DNA from: JBMNGH01 sp050949725 | Lineage (GTDB): Bacteria > Bacillota > Thermosediminibacteria > Thermosediminibacterales > Tepidanaerobacteraceae | Assembly (NCBI GenBank): GCA_050949725.1 | Contig: JBMNGH010000011.1 | Coordinates: forward strand, 310,001 to 374,000 | DNA length: 64,000 bases | Direction: 5' to 3' | The notes under the pieces: generated by a model | Told to the model about the DNA's origin: nothing | The model's database searches: none | The model's input: only the letters and a program-made list of their open reading frames with translations | In this document: in pieces, positions 8,892 through 17,800 of the stretch | Layout: every line of letters starts with the position of its first letter | How positions within the stretch are numbered: position 1 is the stretch's first letter | Made by a program: the position numbers and the translations under genes

Positions 8892-10949
8892 TTGAATACA
8901 AAACAAAGATATACGAACAAATTGATTTCTGAAAAATCCCCTTATCTTTTGCAGCATGCTCACAATCCGGTAGATTGGTTTCCGTGGGGAGATGAAGCAT
9001 TTGAAAAAGCGAAGGGTGAAGAGAAACCTATCTTTCTGTCCATCGGATACTCGACCTGTCACTGGTGTCATGTGATGGAGCGGGAATCGTTCGAAGATGA
9101 GGAAGTTGCTGCAATACTAAATCAACATTTTGTGGCGATTAAGGTTGACAGGGAAGAGCGTCCAGACCTAGATACGATATATATGAGAGCATGTCAGGCA
9201 ATGACCGGTCAAGGAGGATGGCCTCTTACTATTGTGATGAGTCCCGATAAAAAACCCTTTTTCGCAGGCACTTATTTTCCAAAAGAAAGTAAATGGGGCA
9301 GGCCGGGAATAATAGACATCTTGCATCAACTGAGCAAGGCTTGGCACGAAAATCGGGGAAATATAGATTCTATCGGCGACCGTGTGACGCAGATTTTGCA
9401 AACTCAGTACCAAGGGGCTCCGGGAGAATTAAGGGAATCCGTTATAGATAAAGCATTTGAGGAGTTTTTTGACAGCTTTGATGATCAGTACGGAGGTTTC
9501 GGTTCTGCTCCCAAGTTTCCTACACCCCACAATCTACTGTTTTTACTCCGGTATTGGCACAAAACCGGAGATGAAAAGGCACTGGAATTAACAGAGAAAA
9601 CCCTTGGTTTCATGGCTCGAGGTGGGGTTTTTGATCATATTGGTTTCGGTTTTCATAGATATTCCACGGATAGAAAGTGGCTTGTGCCCCATTTTGAAAA
9701 AATGTTGTATGACAATGCTTTGTTAGCTTATGTTTTGGTGGAAGCGTATGAAGCTACGGGTAATAAAACATATAAAGAAACAGCCCAAAAGATATTCAGT
9801 TATGTGATTCGTGATATGACTTCACCGGAAGGGGGTTTTTATTCGGCTGAAGATGCGGATTCAGAGGGAGTAGAAGGTAAATTTTACGTGTGGACTCCTG
9901 AGGAGGTTATTGGGGTTCTTGGGCCTGAAGACGGCAAATGGTTTTGCGACATTTTTGATATTAGCTCTAAAGGAAACTTTGAAGGCAAAAGCATACCTAA
10001 TCTGATTAAATCCGGTATCGTAGAAAATGACAGAGTAAATCGGTGTCGGGAAAAACTGTTTTGGGCTAGAGAAAAACGTATTCATCCCCACAAAGATGAT
10101 AAAATCCTTACATCTTGGAATGGCCTTATGATTGCGGCTTTATCTAAAGGAGCAAGGGTTTTTAATGACGAAAAGTTGAGCCAGATTTCTGAACGAGCTG
10201 TAAACTTTATTTTGGAAAAACTAATAGACAAGGACGGTCGATTATTAGCAAGGTATAGGGACGGACATGCCGCTTTTATGGGATATCTTGATGACTATGT
10301 TTTTTTGGTGTGGGGATTACTCGAATTATATGAAACCAATTTTAAAGTCGAGTACTTAAGACAAGCTTTAATGTCAAATCAGAGGATGCTGGACCTTTTT
10401 TGGGATGAGGATAAAGGCGGTCTTTTCTTTTACGGCAAGGACAGTGAAGAGTTGATTGTCCGCTCCAAGGAAGTTTATGATGGAGCCATACCGTCGGGAA
10501 ACTCTGTTGCGGCTCTTAATCTCCTAAAACTTTCTCGTATGACAGGCGATGCTGAGCTGAGTGATAAGGCCTGGCAGCTATTTTCTACTTTCGCAGGCAC
10601 TGTCTTATCACAACCTTCAGCACATGCTTTTCTGCTTACAGCATTGTTGTTTGCTCTAGATGTTCCCAAAGAAATTGTGATTGTGGGAGACTCGGCAGAA
10701 GAGGACACGAGGGCACTCATCAAAAAGGTAAGATCACATTATATGCCAAATGCCATAACCGTATTTCATTCAACTAGTAATCAAGATGAACAAATAGGCG
10801 AGCTTATTCCCTTTGTAAAAGAAATGAGGCCTAAAGATGAAAAGGCCACTGTCTATGTATGTGAAAACTATGCCTGCAAAGAACCCACAACGGATTTAAA
10901 ACGTTTGGGGGAAATATTAGAAGGTAAAATCCCTGCACGTTTGAAGTAA
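8892..10949 (+). CDS. YyaL/SSP411-like thioredoxin-domain protein (DUF255)
   Basis: A 685-residue protein. The first ~165 residues are the DUF255 thioredoxin-like domain with YSTCHWCHVM giving the CxxC motif near residue 60 and PVDWFPWG just before it; the remainder is an (alpha/alpha)6 barrel like that of N-acylglucosamine epimerases and glycosidases (RYSTDRKWLVPHFEKMLYDN, SWNGLMIAALSKGA). The family is widespread but its reaction is not established. TTG 8892 is preferred because AGAAGGA lies about nine bases upstream; the longer frame from 8808 overlaps the BlaI operator. Length is normal for the family. Possibly co-regulated with blaI through the shared intergenic palindrome. Confidence 0.85.
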   Translation: MNTKQRYTNKLISEKSPYLLQHAHNPVDWFPWGDEAFEKAKGEEKPIFLSIGYSTCHWCHVMERESFEDEEVAAILNQHFVAIKVDREERPDLDTIYMRACQAMTGQGGWPLTIVMSPDKKPFFAGTYFPKESKWGRPGIIDILHQLSKAWHENRGNIDSIGDRVTQILQTQYQGAPGELRESVIDKAFEEFFDSFDDQYGGFGSAPKFPTPHNLLFLLRYWHKTGDEKALELTEKTLGFMARGGVFDHIGFGFHRYSTDRKWLVPHFEKMLYDNALLAYVLVEAYEATGNKTYKETAQKIFSYVIRDMTSPEGGFYSAEDADSEGVEGKFYVWTPEEVIGVLGPEDGKWFCDIFDISSKGNFEGKSIPNLIKSGIVENDRVNRCREKLFWAREKRIHPHKDDKILTSWNGLMIAALSKGARVFNDEKLSQISERAVNFILEKLIDKDGRLLARYRDGHAAFMGYLDDYVFLVWGLLELYETNFKVEYLRQALMSNQRMLDLFWDEDKGGLFFYGKDSEELIVRSKEVYDGAIPSGNSVAALNLLKLSRMTGDAELSDKAWQLFSTFAGTVLSQPSAHAFLLTALLFALDVPKEIVIVGDSAEEDTRALIKKVRSHYMPNAITVFHSTSNQDEQIGELIPFVKEMRPKDEKATVYVCENYACKEPTTDLKRLGEILEGKIPARLK

Positions 10950-11043
10950 AGGCACTTAGTAGTAGATATAGATATTTTACCCTACTGTCGGAGCTTTCTC
11001 GTATCCCTATAAGATTTTTAAACCTAATGTAAAAAGACGGTTT

Positions 11044-11106
11044 AAAAGTACCGGTCAAACCTATCGTGGGGATTCACAGAGGCAGGTTGGACCGGTACTT
11101 TTATTT
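11044..11106 (+). terminator. Rho-independent terminator after yyaL-like gene
   Basis: AAAAGTACCGGTC at 11044-11056, extended by AACCT, pairs with AGGTT and GACCGGTACTTTT at 11084-11102 with one mismatch, followed by TTTATTT. A second hairpin (CGGTGTAT 11114-11121 with ATACACCG 11128-11135) follows at once. Confidence 0.75.
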
Positions 11107-11155
11107 GGTTTATCGGTGTATGATTATATACACCGGTATTTTACTGTAGAATTAC

Positions 11156-11209
11156 AAGACTTCCGGCAGCCGACCGCAATCTTCGATTGCATTGCCGGGT
11201 GGGGTTCTT
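11156..11209 (+). repeat. 54-bp hairpin repeat, locus 1 (single unit)
   Basis: One unit of the dispersed repeat: begins AAGACTTCC, contains a central GCAATC-TTC-GATTGC hairpin and ends GGGTGGGGTTCTT. The arms are somewhat diverged from the copies at 28.9 kb. It lies between the terminators of the yyaL-like gene and the end of rarD. Confidence 0.75.
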
Positions 11210-11304
11210 ATTTTTATTTCAATGTAATATTTCGATGAGTCAACTCGTGTTGCTGGTAGAGAGGGTCGTGCTTACTATTTAAGATAGGTCTTTCAACATA
11301 AGAT

Positions 11305-12225
11305 TTATTGAGATGAGTCGTATATAGATGTCTGACGACTATTTTTTTTCTTAATGCTATTAAGCTGTGAGACGGAATAGATTACAAGACCACACCACAC
11401 AAAACAAAAGCTCACGAGATGGGTTGTCGTAAAAGGTTCATGATTTACAAAGATGCCTATGAGGAGGCTCAAAGAAGGTGAGATGTATTGAGTGAACCCC
11501 AACGTGGAAAGAGAGATTTTTTTTGTGGCAAGTGAGTGGAACAATAAAGGCCCTGCTGTAGCAATTCCGGATCCGAGCAGCAACAAAGTTTGCGTAATCG
11601 ATATATGTCCCAGAACACCTGAACCGCTGAGCTGGTTTGCTATTATGTATATTAAGGCTATGGGAGCGATGAAGCCTGTTTCAAGTACAAGACCGATTAT
11701 TGAATCGATCTTGATCATTTTTTTTAGAACACTGTAAAACGCAAAGGTGATGGCTAATAATAAAGATACCCAAGGAATTGTACCGAATTTTGCCACAAGG
11801 ATAATCACACCTACAAAAGCAAATATGAGCGATATCTTCTGATAAGCGTCCAACTTTTCTTTGAAAAAGAGCATTCCGAACATTATAGAAATCAGTGGCA
11901 GTATATAATACCCCAGACTTGTTTCCAATATCCGATTATTGTTCACAGCCCATATATAAAGCCCCCAATTTGCTGTTATGAAAACAGAAGCCATTAATAT
12001 AAACTTGATATCGATTGCATTGCAGACTGTTTTTTTCAAGTCTGGCAATCGTTTATTAAACAACAGCAGCAGTGACATAAAAATTAGGGACCATACAATT
12101 CTATGTGCAAGTATCTGGGTAGAAGGTATGTGGTCTATTAAATTCCAGTATAAAGGCAGTATTCCCCATAGCACTGATGCTATAATCGCATGGCCAACAC
12201 CACCTGATGTGTTTTTTATATCCAA
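11305..12225 (-). CDS. rarD: RarD-like EamA family transporter
   Basis: 306-residue integral membrane protein with about ten hydrophobic segments arranged as two EamA repeats. The start SVLWGILPLYWNLIDHIPS, then EILAHRIVWS-like and NWGLYIWAVNNNRILETSLGYYI, are hallmark RarD segments. RarD proteins are drug/metabolite-superfamily exporters named for chloramphenicol sensitivity; their substrate is generally unknown. TTG 12225 has GGAGGG about ten bases upstream. Monocistronic and convergent with the yyaL-like gene. Confidence 0.85.
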   Translation of the reverse strand: MDIKNTSGGVGHAIIASVLWGILPLYWNLIDHIPSTQILAHRIVWSLIFMSLLLLFNKRLPDLKKTVCNAIDIKFILMASVFITANWGLYIWAVNNNRILETSLGYYILPLISIMFGMLFFKEKLDAYQKISLIFAFVGVIILVAKFGTIPWVSLLLAITFAFYSVLKKMIKIDSIIGLVLETGFIAPIALIYIIANQLSGSGVLGHISITQTLLLLGSGIATAGPLLFHSLATKKISLSTLGFTQYISPSLSLLIGIFVNHEPFTTTHLVSFCFVWCGLVIYSVSQLNSIKKKNSRQTSIYDSSQ

Positions 12226-12455
12226 ACCCGGTGCCCTCCAATATTTGATTAATTCACAATAGATTATAACACAATTTGACTAAATATGATTCGGAAACAT
12301 TGTGCTACATAGGTAAAGGGAATAGATGAAAGGGCAAGTAAACTAGTCAAATAAACGGTGTATGTTTATATGCGAATTCACTTAAGGAGGATTTTACTAA
12401 AACCTGTAGAAGTTTTGATATGTGAGTGACTTTATTAAAGTAGAGGGGAATAAGA

Positions 12456-13115
12456 ATGGAGAAATCAGTTACAGTAATTATTCCTGCTTATAACGAAGAA
12501 CCTCGTATAAGCGCTGTTTTAGATGTTGTATGTGGTTACAGTCGTGCAAAACAGATAGTAGTAGTGGATGACGGCTCTGATGATAATACGTTTATAGTGG
12601 CCAAAAAATATCCAGTTACGGTTTTGAGGCACGACCAAAATAGGGGAAAAGGTGCTGCGTTACAAACAGCAATTGACTACATAGACGAATCCCCATTTTG
12701 GATGTTTCTGGATGCAGATCTTATTAACCTGAAAGAACACCATATGGATTCTCTTTTAAATCCTCTTGAACAAGACTCCTCAATCGGAATGACAGTTGGT
12801 ATGTTAACGGGAGGAGGCAAAAAGAAGGTAGATTTGGCCCAACGCTATTTTGGTATTTTGAACGGTCAAAGAGGCCTGGCTAGCTTTTTTGTAAAACTGC
12901 TTCCCTCTTTGAGTTGGGCACGGTTTGGTGTGGAAATTTTTTTAAGCAAGTATGCAGGATTAAAAGGAATTCCAGTTATGCAGCCTGTTTTGGAAAATAT
13001 CACACATTATACGAAAGAAGAAAAATTTGGTTTTGCCCGCGGATTTCCATATAGGCTTCAGATGTACAGGGAATGTTTATATTCTCTATTTTTTTGGAAA
13101 AGATACTGCAAATAA
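12456..13115 (+). CDS. Family 2 glycosyltransferase
   Basis: A 219-residue GT-A fold enzyme transferring a sugar from a nucleotide donor. Visible elements are the N-terminal VIIPAYNEE strand-loop, VVVDDGSDD (nucleotide binding) around residue 36, NRGKGAALQTA and the metal-binding FLDADL near residue 88. The short length and absence of C-terminal membrane helices resemble cytosolic polyprenyl-phosphate or glucosyl-3-phosphoglycerate type transferases, but the acceptor cannot be told. AGAGGGG precedes ATG 12456. Followed by the DUF2508 gene after 70 bases. Confidence 0.85.
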   Translation: MEKSVTVIIPAYNEEPRISAVLDVVCGYSRAKQIVVVDDGSDDNTFIVAKKYPVTVLRHDQNRGKGAALQTAIDYIDESPFWMFLDADLINLKEHHMDSLLNPLEQDSSIGMTVGMLTGGGKKKVDLAQRYFGILNGQRGLASFFVKLLPSLSWARFGVEIFLSKYAGLKGIPVMQPVLENITHYTKEEKFGFARGFPYRLQMYRECLYSLFFWKRYCK

Positions 13116-13186
13116 ACTTTATGCTCATCTCTTCTGAATAATGAAATCAAAAATGGTTAAAATTTCATATGGAGGAGATGAGTATT

Positions 13187-13459
13187 ATGATAACTGATGA
13201 TATAAAACAATTGTTTTTAGATCTTTCTTCAAAACTGCTTTCGGAGGAAAAATTATTTCAGGCTCCGAATATCAGAATAGATGAAGAAATAGAGCGTGCT
13301 CGTCAGGAATGGATTAAGGCACAAAAATATTTCGAATGTGTCACTGAACCTGACTTGATAGACCACGCCATTTTTGTAGAGGAAGCAGCTCTAAGAAAAT
13401 ATACTTATCTTTTGAAAAAAGCAAGGGATATGGGTATAAATTCAGGTAAGGCTAAATAA
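13187..13459 (+). CDS. DUF2508 (YaaL-like) protein
   Basis: A 90-residue charged, mostly helical protein matching the YaaL/DUF2508 family (segments IERARQEWIKAQKYFECV and DHAIFVEEAALRKYTYLLKKA). In Bacillus subtilis yaaL sits just before bofA, and the same order is kept here, which supports both calls. The start ATG 13187 has GGAGG about ten bases upstream; an in-frame ATG at 13169 overlaps that site. Function unknown. Confidence 0.8.
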   Translation: MITDDIKQLFLDLSSKLLSEEKLFQAPNIRIDEEIERARQEWIKAQKYFECVTEPDLIDHAIFVEEAALRKYTYLLKKARDMGINSGKAK

Positions 13460-13499
13460 AATATACGGAAAACTCATCGAAACATTAGGGGGGGATGCC

Positions 13500-13775
13500 A
13501 TGCAAATCGATTTTGCAGCTGTCATAGCTTATGCATTTGGTCTCGTGTTACTCTACGTATTAGCCCGCCTTCTTATCCTTCCTTTGCGCCTTGCCTTAAA
13601 ACTCATATATAACGCTGTTATAGGCGGGATAGCACTTGTGATACTCAATTTTTTTGGGGGATATTTTGGTCTTCACATAGCAGTAAACCCAATAACAGCT
13701 TTGCTCGTTGGCTTTTTGGGTGTGCCGGGCATAATAATGTTGATTTTGATAAAATACATACTGACTGGATTATAA
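13500..13775 (+). CDS. bofA: Pro-sigma-K processing inhibitor BofA family protein
   Basis: 91 residues with two to three membrane segments; the tail containing NPITALLVGFLGVPGIIMLI is the conserved BofA signature. In sporulating Bacilli BofA holds the SpoIVFB protease inactive in the outer forespore membrane until the forespore signals, delaying sigma-K maturation. Strong site AGGGGGGG precedes ATG 13500. Its presence next to the DUF2508 gene is evidence that the organism has a sporulation programme. Confidence 0.85.
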   Translation: MQIDFAAVIAYAFGLVLLYVLARLLILPLRLALKLIYNAVIGGIALVILNFFGGYFGLHIAVNPITALLVGFLGVPGIIMLILIKYILTGL

Positions 13776-13799
13776 AAAACAATATCGGTTTTGTTTATT

Positions 13800-13828
13800 A
13801 TCCACCGTTTTCGCGGTGGATTTTTTTG
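13800..13828 (+). terminator. Rho-independent terminator after bofA
   Basis: ATCCACCG (13800-13807) pairs with CGGTGGAT (13814-13821) around TTTTCG and is followed by TTTTTT. Confidence 0.9.
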
Positions 13829-13838
13829 TGAAATAACA

Positions 13839-13957
13839 AAGCCCCCGTGCCTCGACAGCAATCTGATTGAGTTTTTGGGTGAGATTCTTGTTGTGGAACT
13901 ACAAGGTTCCTGGGACCCGGAAGCAATCTTTGATTGCGTGCCGGATGGGTTTTTTAT
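13839..13957 (+). repeat. 54-bp hairpin repeat, locus 2 (tandem pair, first unit degraded)
   Basis: Unit 1 (13839-13889) is a worn copy: CTCGACAGCAATCTGATTGAG then GGGTGAGATTCTT in scattered order relative to the consensus. Unit 2 (about 13903-13957) is well kept, with AAGGTTCCTGGGACCCGG, the GCAATCTTTGATTGC centre and a T-rich end. The rest of the 13829-14195 gap shows nothing else. Confidence 0.7.
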
Positions 13958-14195
13958 TAAATGCAAACAATAATGCATGGAAACATCTGTGTGTATTATA
14001 AATAGTTTTTGGCAAAATATATACAGGCAGTGTTAACCTGTGAAATAGTATTTTGTTTGACTTAAGAAAGAAAGACCAACTATTAAAAGTCAAATAAAAT
14101 ATGCAAAAAAACTATAAATGAGATCCAACTAAAAACAGGCATCACAAAAAGGCTTGTATTATTACAAACCTGAAACAATATATAATTACATGGAA

Positions 14196-15379
14196 TTAAG
14201 CTTTGGGCACATAAGGTTGGTTATTCTTTAGGACAGCATAAATGATATTACACATTTTTCTAGAAACTGCACCAACACAGGTAAGATGATGTTTACCTTC
14301 TGCCCGCTTTTTCTGATAGAAAGCGCTTAATACAGGGTCTTTAAAAGAAGCAATCAAGGCAGCCTGAAAAATGGCTTTACGTAAATATGGTGAACCGCGT
14401 TTGCTCATGACATTATGTGTAGATTCGTATTCACCGGATTTACTAACTGAAGCATCAATACCTGCAAATGCTACCAGTTTTCTGGGGCTGCTAACTTAGA
14501 TATGTCACCGATTTCACCGATAATCGTAGCGCCAGTGACGTTTCCAATACCAGTTATGGTTGTTATGGGAGAGCCTAGTTTCTCCATCAGACGGCTGATT
14601 TCGCGTTCTGTATCTCTTTACTTGCTGTTCAATAAAAGAAATCTGCTCAATTAAAGCCCTTAGTTGAAAGGAAAAACTGTCTTTGGCAAAGGTGATGCCA
14701 AAAGAATTAGAAGCAGCAGATTTAAGTTGCTTTGCTTTTTCAGCACCAACCTTTTGGCGACTTAGCTGTGTAAGCAGTTGTGCCAAAGCATCTGCTGAAA
14801 CGGATTCAAAATCAATTGGTGAAGAAAACTGGCATAGAATCTCCTTTGAGGTCTTACCAAAAATGTTTGAAAATATGTATTGATATTCAGGAAACACCTG
14901 ATCAAGGACACAGACCACCTTGCGCTTTAAATCACTGATAGACTCCACCAGATAGGAACGGAAACGGGTCAAGTTACGGAGGGAAAAAATATCCTCGTCA
15001 GAAAGGCGGGTTTCCACACTGCAAACTGTCCGTAGCGGATTAAATCAGCAATGAGGATAGAATCAATGATGTCGTTCTTGCGTTTTCTAATCTCAACACC
15101 TTTGCGCCAGCCATCGGTCTGTATGGGGTTAATAACATGAATCAGGAAACCTTTACCATAGAGAAATGAGTAAACAGAAAGCCAATAATGGCCAGTAGCT
15201 TCCATGCCAATCTCAAAATCGGCAGTGTTGGAAGAATAAGAGGAAAGCTTAGATAAGAGAGCGTCTGCACCATCAGAAGTGTTTGAAAAAGAAAAAGCCT
15301 TAAAAATTATCTTCCCACTGTCATCCATCATAGAAGCTACATGATTATTTTTTCCAATATCAATACCAACAAAAAACAT
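14196..15379 (-). pseudogene. IS110 family transposase, frameshifted
   Basis: The three expected parts of an IS110 (DEDD) transposase are present in order but in different frames. 15379-~15012: N-terminal RuvC-like domain with FFVGIDIGKNNHV (first Asp), GMEATGHYWLSV (Glu) and RKRKNDIIDSILIADLI (Asp pair). ~15017-14600: helical linker. ~14600-14196: Tnp domain with TGIGNVTGATIIGEIGDIS, LVAFAGIDAS and MSKRGSPYLRKAIFQAA (serine-containing motif). Frame changes near 15012, near 14610 and near 14500 prevent synthesis of an intact enzyme. It is inserted between the bofA region and the por operon. Confidence 0.85.
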
Positions 15380-15600
15380 AAAGACACCTCAAACAAAGTA
15401 TTTTAGATTGGGAGTCCACTCATCTAATAAGCGTCACTACCTTGTGTTAAATACGGAGAGAAGCCAAACTGGCAACCAACATCCAACTCATACGCGAACT
15501 GCTTATTAGAGAGAGGTATCAGTCTTTCAAGTACGAGCATAGCACAGCTCAAGGAGGCAACGATAATTCTCTCAATCTAATAAGACAATTATCTCCTGAC
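15380..15600 (-). ncRNA. Candidate IS110 bridge-RNA region
   Basis: In the IS110 group the non-coding left end, upstream of the transposase, is transcribed into a structured bridge RNA that pairs with donor and target DNA. Here TCTAATAAGC (15423-15432) and GCTTATTAGA (15501-15510) form a 10-bp inverted repeat enclosing a 68-base loop, and a further TCTAATAAG copy lies near 15577. These are the only structural hints I can see; the RNA itself is inference from the family. Confidence 0.35.
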
Positions 15601-15677
15601 AGATAGAAGATGTAAAGAATAAGGTTTATAGGTTTTCCTAATAAATAACCTAAATACATTATACAAGGAGGATATAA

Positions 15678-16253
15678 ATGTCTAAGGTAATTGAGGTCCG
15701 ATGGCATGGTAGGGGAGGTCAGGGAGCGAAGACCGCTGCATTGATGCTGGCGGAAACGATTGCGGAAATGGGAAAGTATGTTCAGGGGTTTCCGGAGTAC
15801 GGACCTGAAAGAATGGGGGCTCCTATGTTGGCATTTAATCGCTTCAGTGATCAGGCAATTCATATTCATTCAAACGTAATAAACCCAGATGTAGTCATAG
15901 TTTTAGACAGCACTTTACTTACCCCTAAAGTAACTGAAGGAGTAGGGGAGAAGGGCATATATGTCATTAATACGAAAAAAACACCAAAAGAAGTTAGACA
16001 GTTTTTGAAACTTACTGATGGTAAGGTCTTTACCTTGGATGCCAACCGGATTTCACTTGAAACAATTGGGAGGGTCATTCCAAACACTCCGATTATGGGT
16101 GCTTTTATAAAAGCAACTCAGTTAGTACCGTATGAGGAGTTCATAAAAAATGTCGAAGACCAACTCCGAATGAAATTTAAAACCAAGCCAGAAGTAGTGG
16201 AAGGTAATTTAAAGGCAATCGAATTGGCCTTTCAGGAGGTGGAGGGTGAATGA
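15678..16253 (+). CDS. porG: Pyruvate/2-oxoacid:ferredoxin oxidoreductase, gamma subunit
   Basis: First gene of a four-subunit 2-oxoacid:ferredoxin oxidoreductase that oxidatively decarboxylates pyruvate (or a related acid) to acyl-CoA, CO2 and reduced ferredoxin. The 191-residue gamma subunit starts VIEVRWHGRGGQGAKTAALML, its defining GRGGQG loop, and has PEYGPERMGAPM further on. AAGGAGG is eight bases before ATG 15678. The stop codon region overlaps the delta gene by four bases (ATGA). The IS110 remnant lies directly upstream, so the operon promoter must be in the ~60-bp region before the gene or within the IS end. Confidence 0.9.
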   Translation: MSKVIEVRWHGRGGQGAKTAALMLAETIAEMGKYVQGFPEYGPERMGAPMLAFNRFSDQAIHIHSNVINPDVVIVLDSTLLTPKVTEGVGEKGIYVINTKKTPKEVRQFLKLTDGKVFTLDANRISLETIGRVIPNTPIMGAFIKATQLVPYEEFIKNVEDQLRMKFKTKPEVVEGNLKAIELAFQEVEGE

Positions 16254-16615
16254 CACCATTCTACAGAAATTTTGGCCAGGGGAAAAAGACGAGGAAGATA
16301 CATTCTGGCTCCAACTGGAAGGAGATCACAAAGGCAGGCAACATATATGAACCTGGAAATGCGAGTACTTATGAAACTGGGGATTGGCGCACTTTAAAGC
16401 CTGTATGGAACGAGGAAAGATGTATACACTGCCTTATTTGCTGGCGCTATTGCCCTGATGCTTCTATTATAGCTACAGACGGCAAATTTGATTCGTTTGA
16501 CTACAAACACTGCAAGGGTTGCGGTATATGCGCGAATGTATGCCCTGTGCATGCTATAGACATGTTTTCTGAAGATGAAATTGATGAACAAAAGGAGGCT
16601 AGGAGAAATGAATAA
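16250..16615 (+). CDS. porD: 2-oxoacid:ferredoxin oxidoreductase, delta (4Fe-4S) subunit
   Basis: 121-residue ferredoxin-like subunit carrying two 4Fe-4S clusters: CIHCLICWRYCPDASI and CKGCGICANVCPVHAI (about residues 59-105). It passes electrons from the TPP site to external ferredoxin. The N-terminal ~45 residues are typical of POR delta. It overlaps porG by four bases and its end overlaps the start of porA, indicating one transcript. Confidence 0.92.
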   Translation: MTPFYRNFGQGKKTRKIHSGSNWKEITKAGNIYEPGNASTYETGDWRTLKPVWNEERCIHCLICWRYCPDASIIATDGKFDSFDYKHCKGCGICANVCPVHAIDMFSEDEIDEQKEARRNE

Positions 16616-17789
16616 TAGAGTTGCGATTACGGGAAATGAGGCAGTTGCCCACGCCATGAAGCAAATTAATCCAGATGTTGTCGCTGCATACCCGATTACA
16701 CCACAAACGGAAATTGTACAGATTTTTTCCTCTTTTGTCTCCAATGATCAAGTTGATACCGAATTTGTAACGGTTGAAAGTGAGCACAGCGCAATGAGTG
16801 CTACTATTGGAGCTTCTGCAGCAGGAGCAAGGGCAATGACGGCTACTTCGAGCCAAGGGCTTGCACTCATGTTTGAAATGGTCTATATAGCATCTTCTCT
16901 CAGGCTGCCAATAGTGTTTCCGGTTGCAAACCGTGCATTAAGCGGGCCTATTAATATCCACTGTGACCATGGCGATGCAATGGGGGTAAAAGATGCTGGC
17001 GTTATACAGCTTTTCAGTGAAAATGCTCAAGAAGCATATGACAATATGATACAGGCAGTTAGAATAGCTGAAGACCCTGATGTTTTACTCCCCGTCTCCG
17101 TAAATTTTGATGGCTTTATCACAAGCCATGCCTTAGACGTTTTGGAGGTATTGGATGATGACAGTGTAAAGAATTTTATTGGGACTTATATGCCTGAAGA
17201 ATACCTTCTGAATGCAAAAGAACCTGTTTCGATGGGCAATTTCGATATGTACGATTTTTATTTTGAGCACAAGAGGCAACAGGTTTCCGGTATGGAGGCT
17301 GCCAAAAAAGTCATAGAGGACGTCGGGAAAGAGTATGGCAGGGTATCAGGCAGAAATTATGGGCTACTTGATAAGTACAAGCTCGATGATGCAGATTTTG
17401 CTGTTGTGGTAATGAATTCCGCTGCCGGCAGTTCTAAAGGTGTAGTTGATGAGCTCAGGCAGGAGGGGATGAAGGTTGGTGTATTAAAACCTCGCGTATT
17501 TAGACCTTTCCCGTTCGAGGCTGTTCAAAAAGCCCTCAAAGGTGTAAAAGCTGTTGCGGTTCTGGATCGTGCCGAAACCTTTTCCACCCTCGGCGGTCCC
17601 ATGTTTGCCGATGTAAGGACAGCGCTTTTCGATCTTAAACAAGACATAAAGGTTGTAAATTACGTGTATGGTCTTGGGGGCAGGGATACGAGGCTGGATG
17701 ATATAAAACATATCTTCAGGGATTTAGAAGAAATAATACAAACCGGAAATGTAAGCAATTTTGTAAGATACTCGGGCCTTAGAGAATAG
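16608..17789 (+). CDS. porA: 2-oxoacid:ferredoxin oxidoreductase, alpha subunit
   Basis: 393-residue alpha subunit with the pyrimidine-binding TPP domain I and domain II. Signature segments are GNEAVAHAMKQINPDVVAAYPITPQTEI at the start (read in two parts), TSSQGLALMFEM, and GRDTRLDDIKHIF at the end. ATG 16608 is chosen because AGGAGG and a second GGAG lie just upstream; an ATG at 16575 would overlap porD by 41 bases without a site. Substrate preference (pyruvate versus 2-oxoisovalerate) is not certain from sequence, but the fourfold porGDAB order is usual for the pyruvate enzyme. Confidence 0.9.
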   Translation: MNNRVAITGNEAVAHAMKQINPDVVAAYPITPQTEIVQIFSSFVSNDQVDTEFVTVESEHSAMSATIGASAAGARAMTATSSQGLALMFEMVYIASSLRLPIVFPVANRALSGPINIHCDHGDAMGVKDAGVIQLFSENAQEAYDNMIQAVRIAEDPDVLLPVSVNFDGFITSHALDVLEVLDDDSVKNFIGTYMPEEYLLNAKEPVSMGNFDMYDFYFEHKRQQVSGMEAAKKVIEDVGKEYGRVSGRNYGLLDKYKLDDADFAVVVMNSAAGSSKGVVDELRQEGMKVGVLKPRVFRPFPFEAVQKALKGVKAVAVLDRAETFSTLGGPMFADVRTALFDLKQDIKVVNYVYGLGGRDTRLDDIKHIFRDLEEIIQTGNVSNFVRYSGLRE

Positions 17790-17800
17790 GAGGTGGAAAG

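Larger units (their letters stand above)
14150..15650 (-). mobile_element. IS110-type insertion sequence remnant
   Basis: Extent is approximate: it takes in the broken transposase gene and the ~250 bp of non-coding DNA upstream of it, which in IS110-group elements belongs to the element. IS110 elements lack terminal inverted repeats, so ends cannot be set from a single copy. No second copy is in the window. Confidence 0.55.

Noticed and set aside
13791..13973. Open frame across bofA terminator and repeat locus 2
   Set aside because: It reads through a rho-independent terminator and the hairpin repeats and has no ribosome-binding site; the apparent protein is an artefact of the repeat sequence. 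The same holds for frames at 18847-19104 and 28963-29148.
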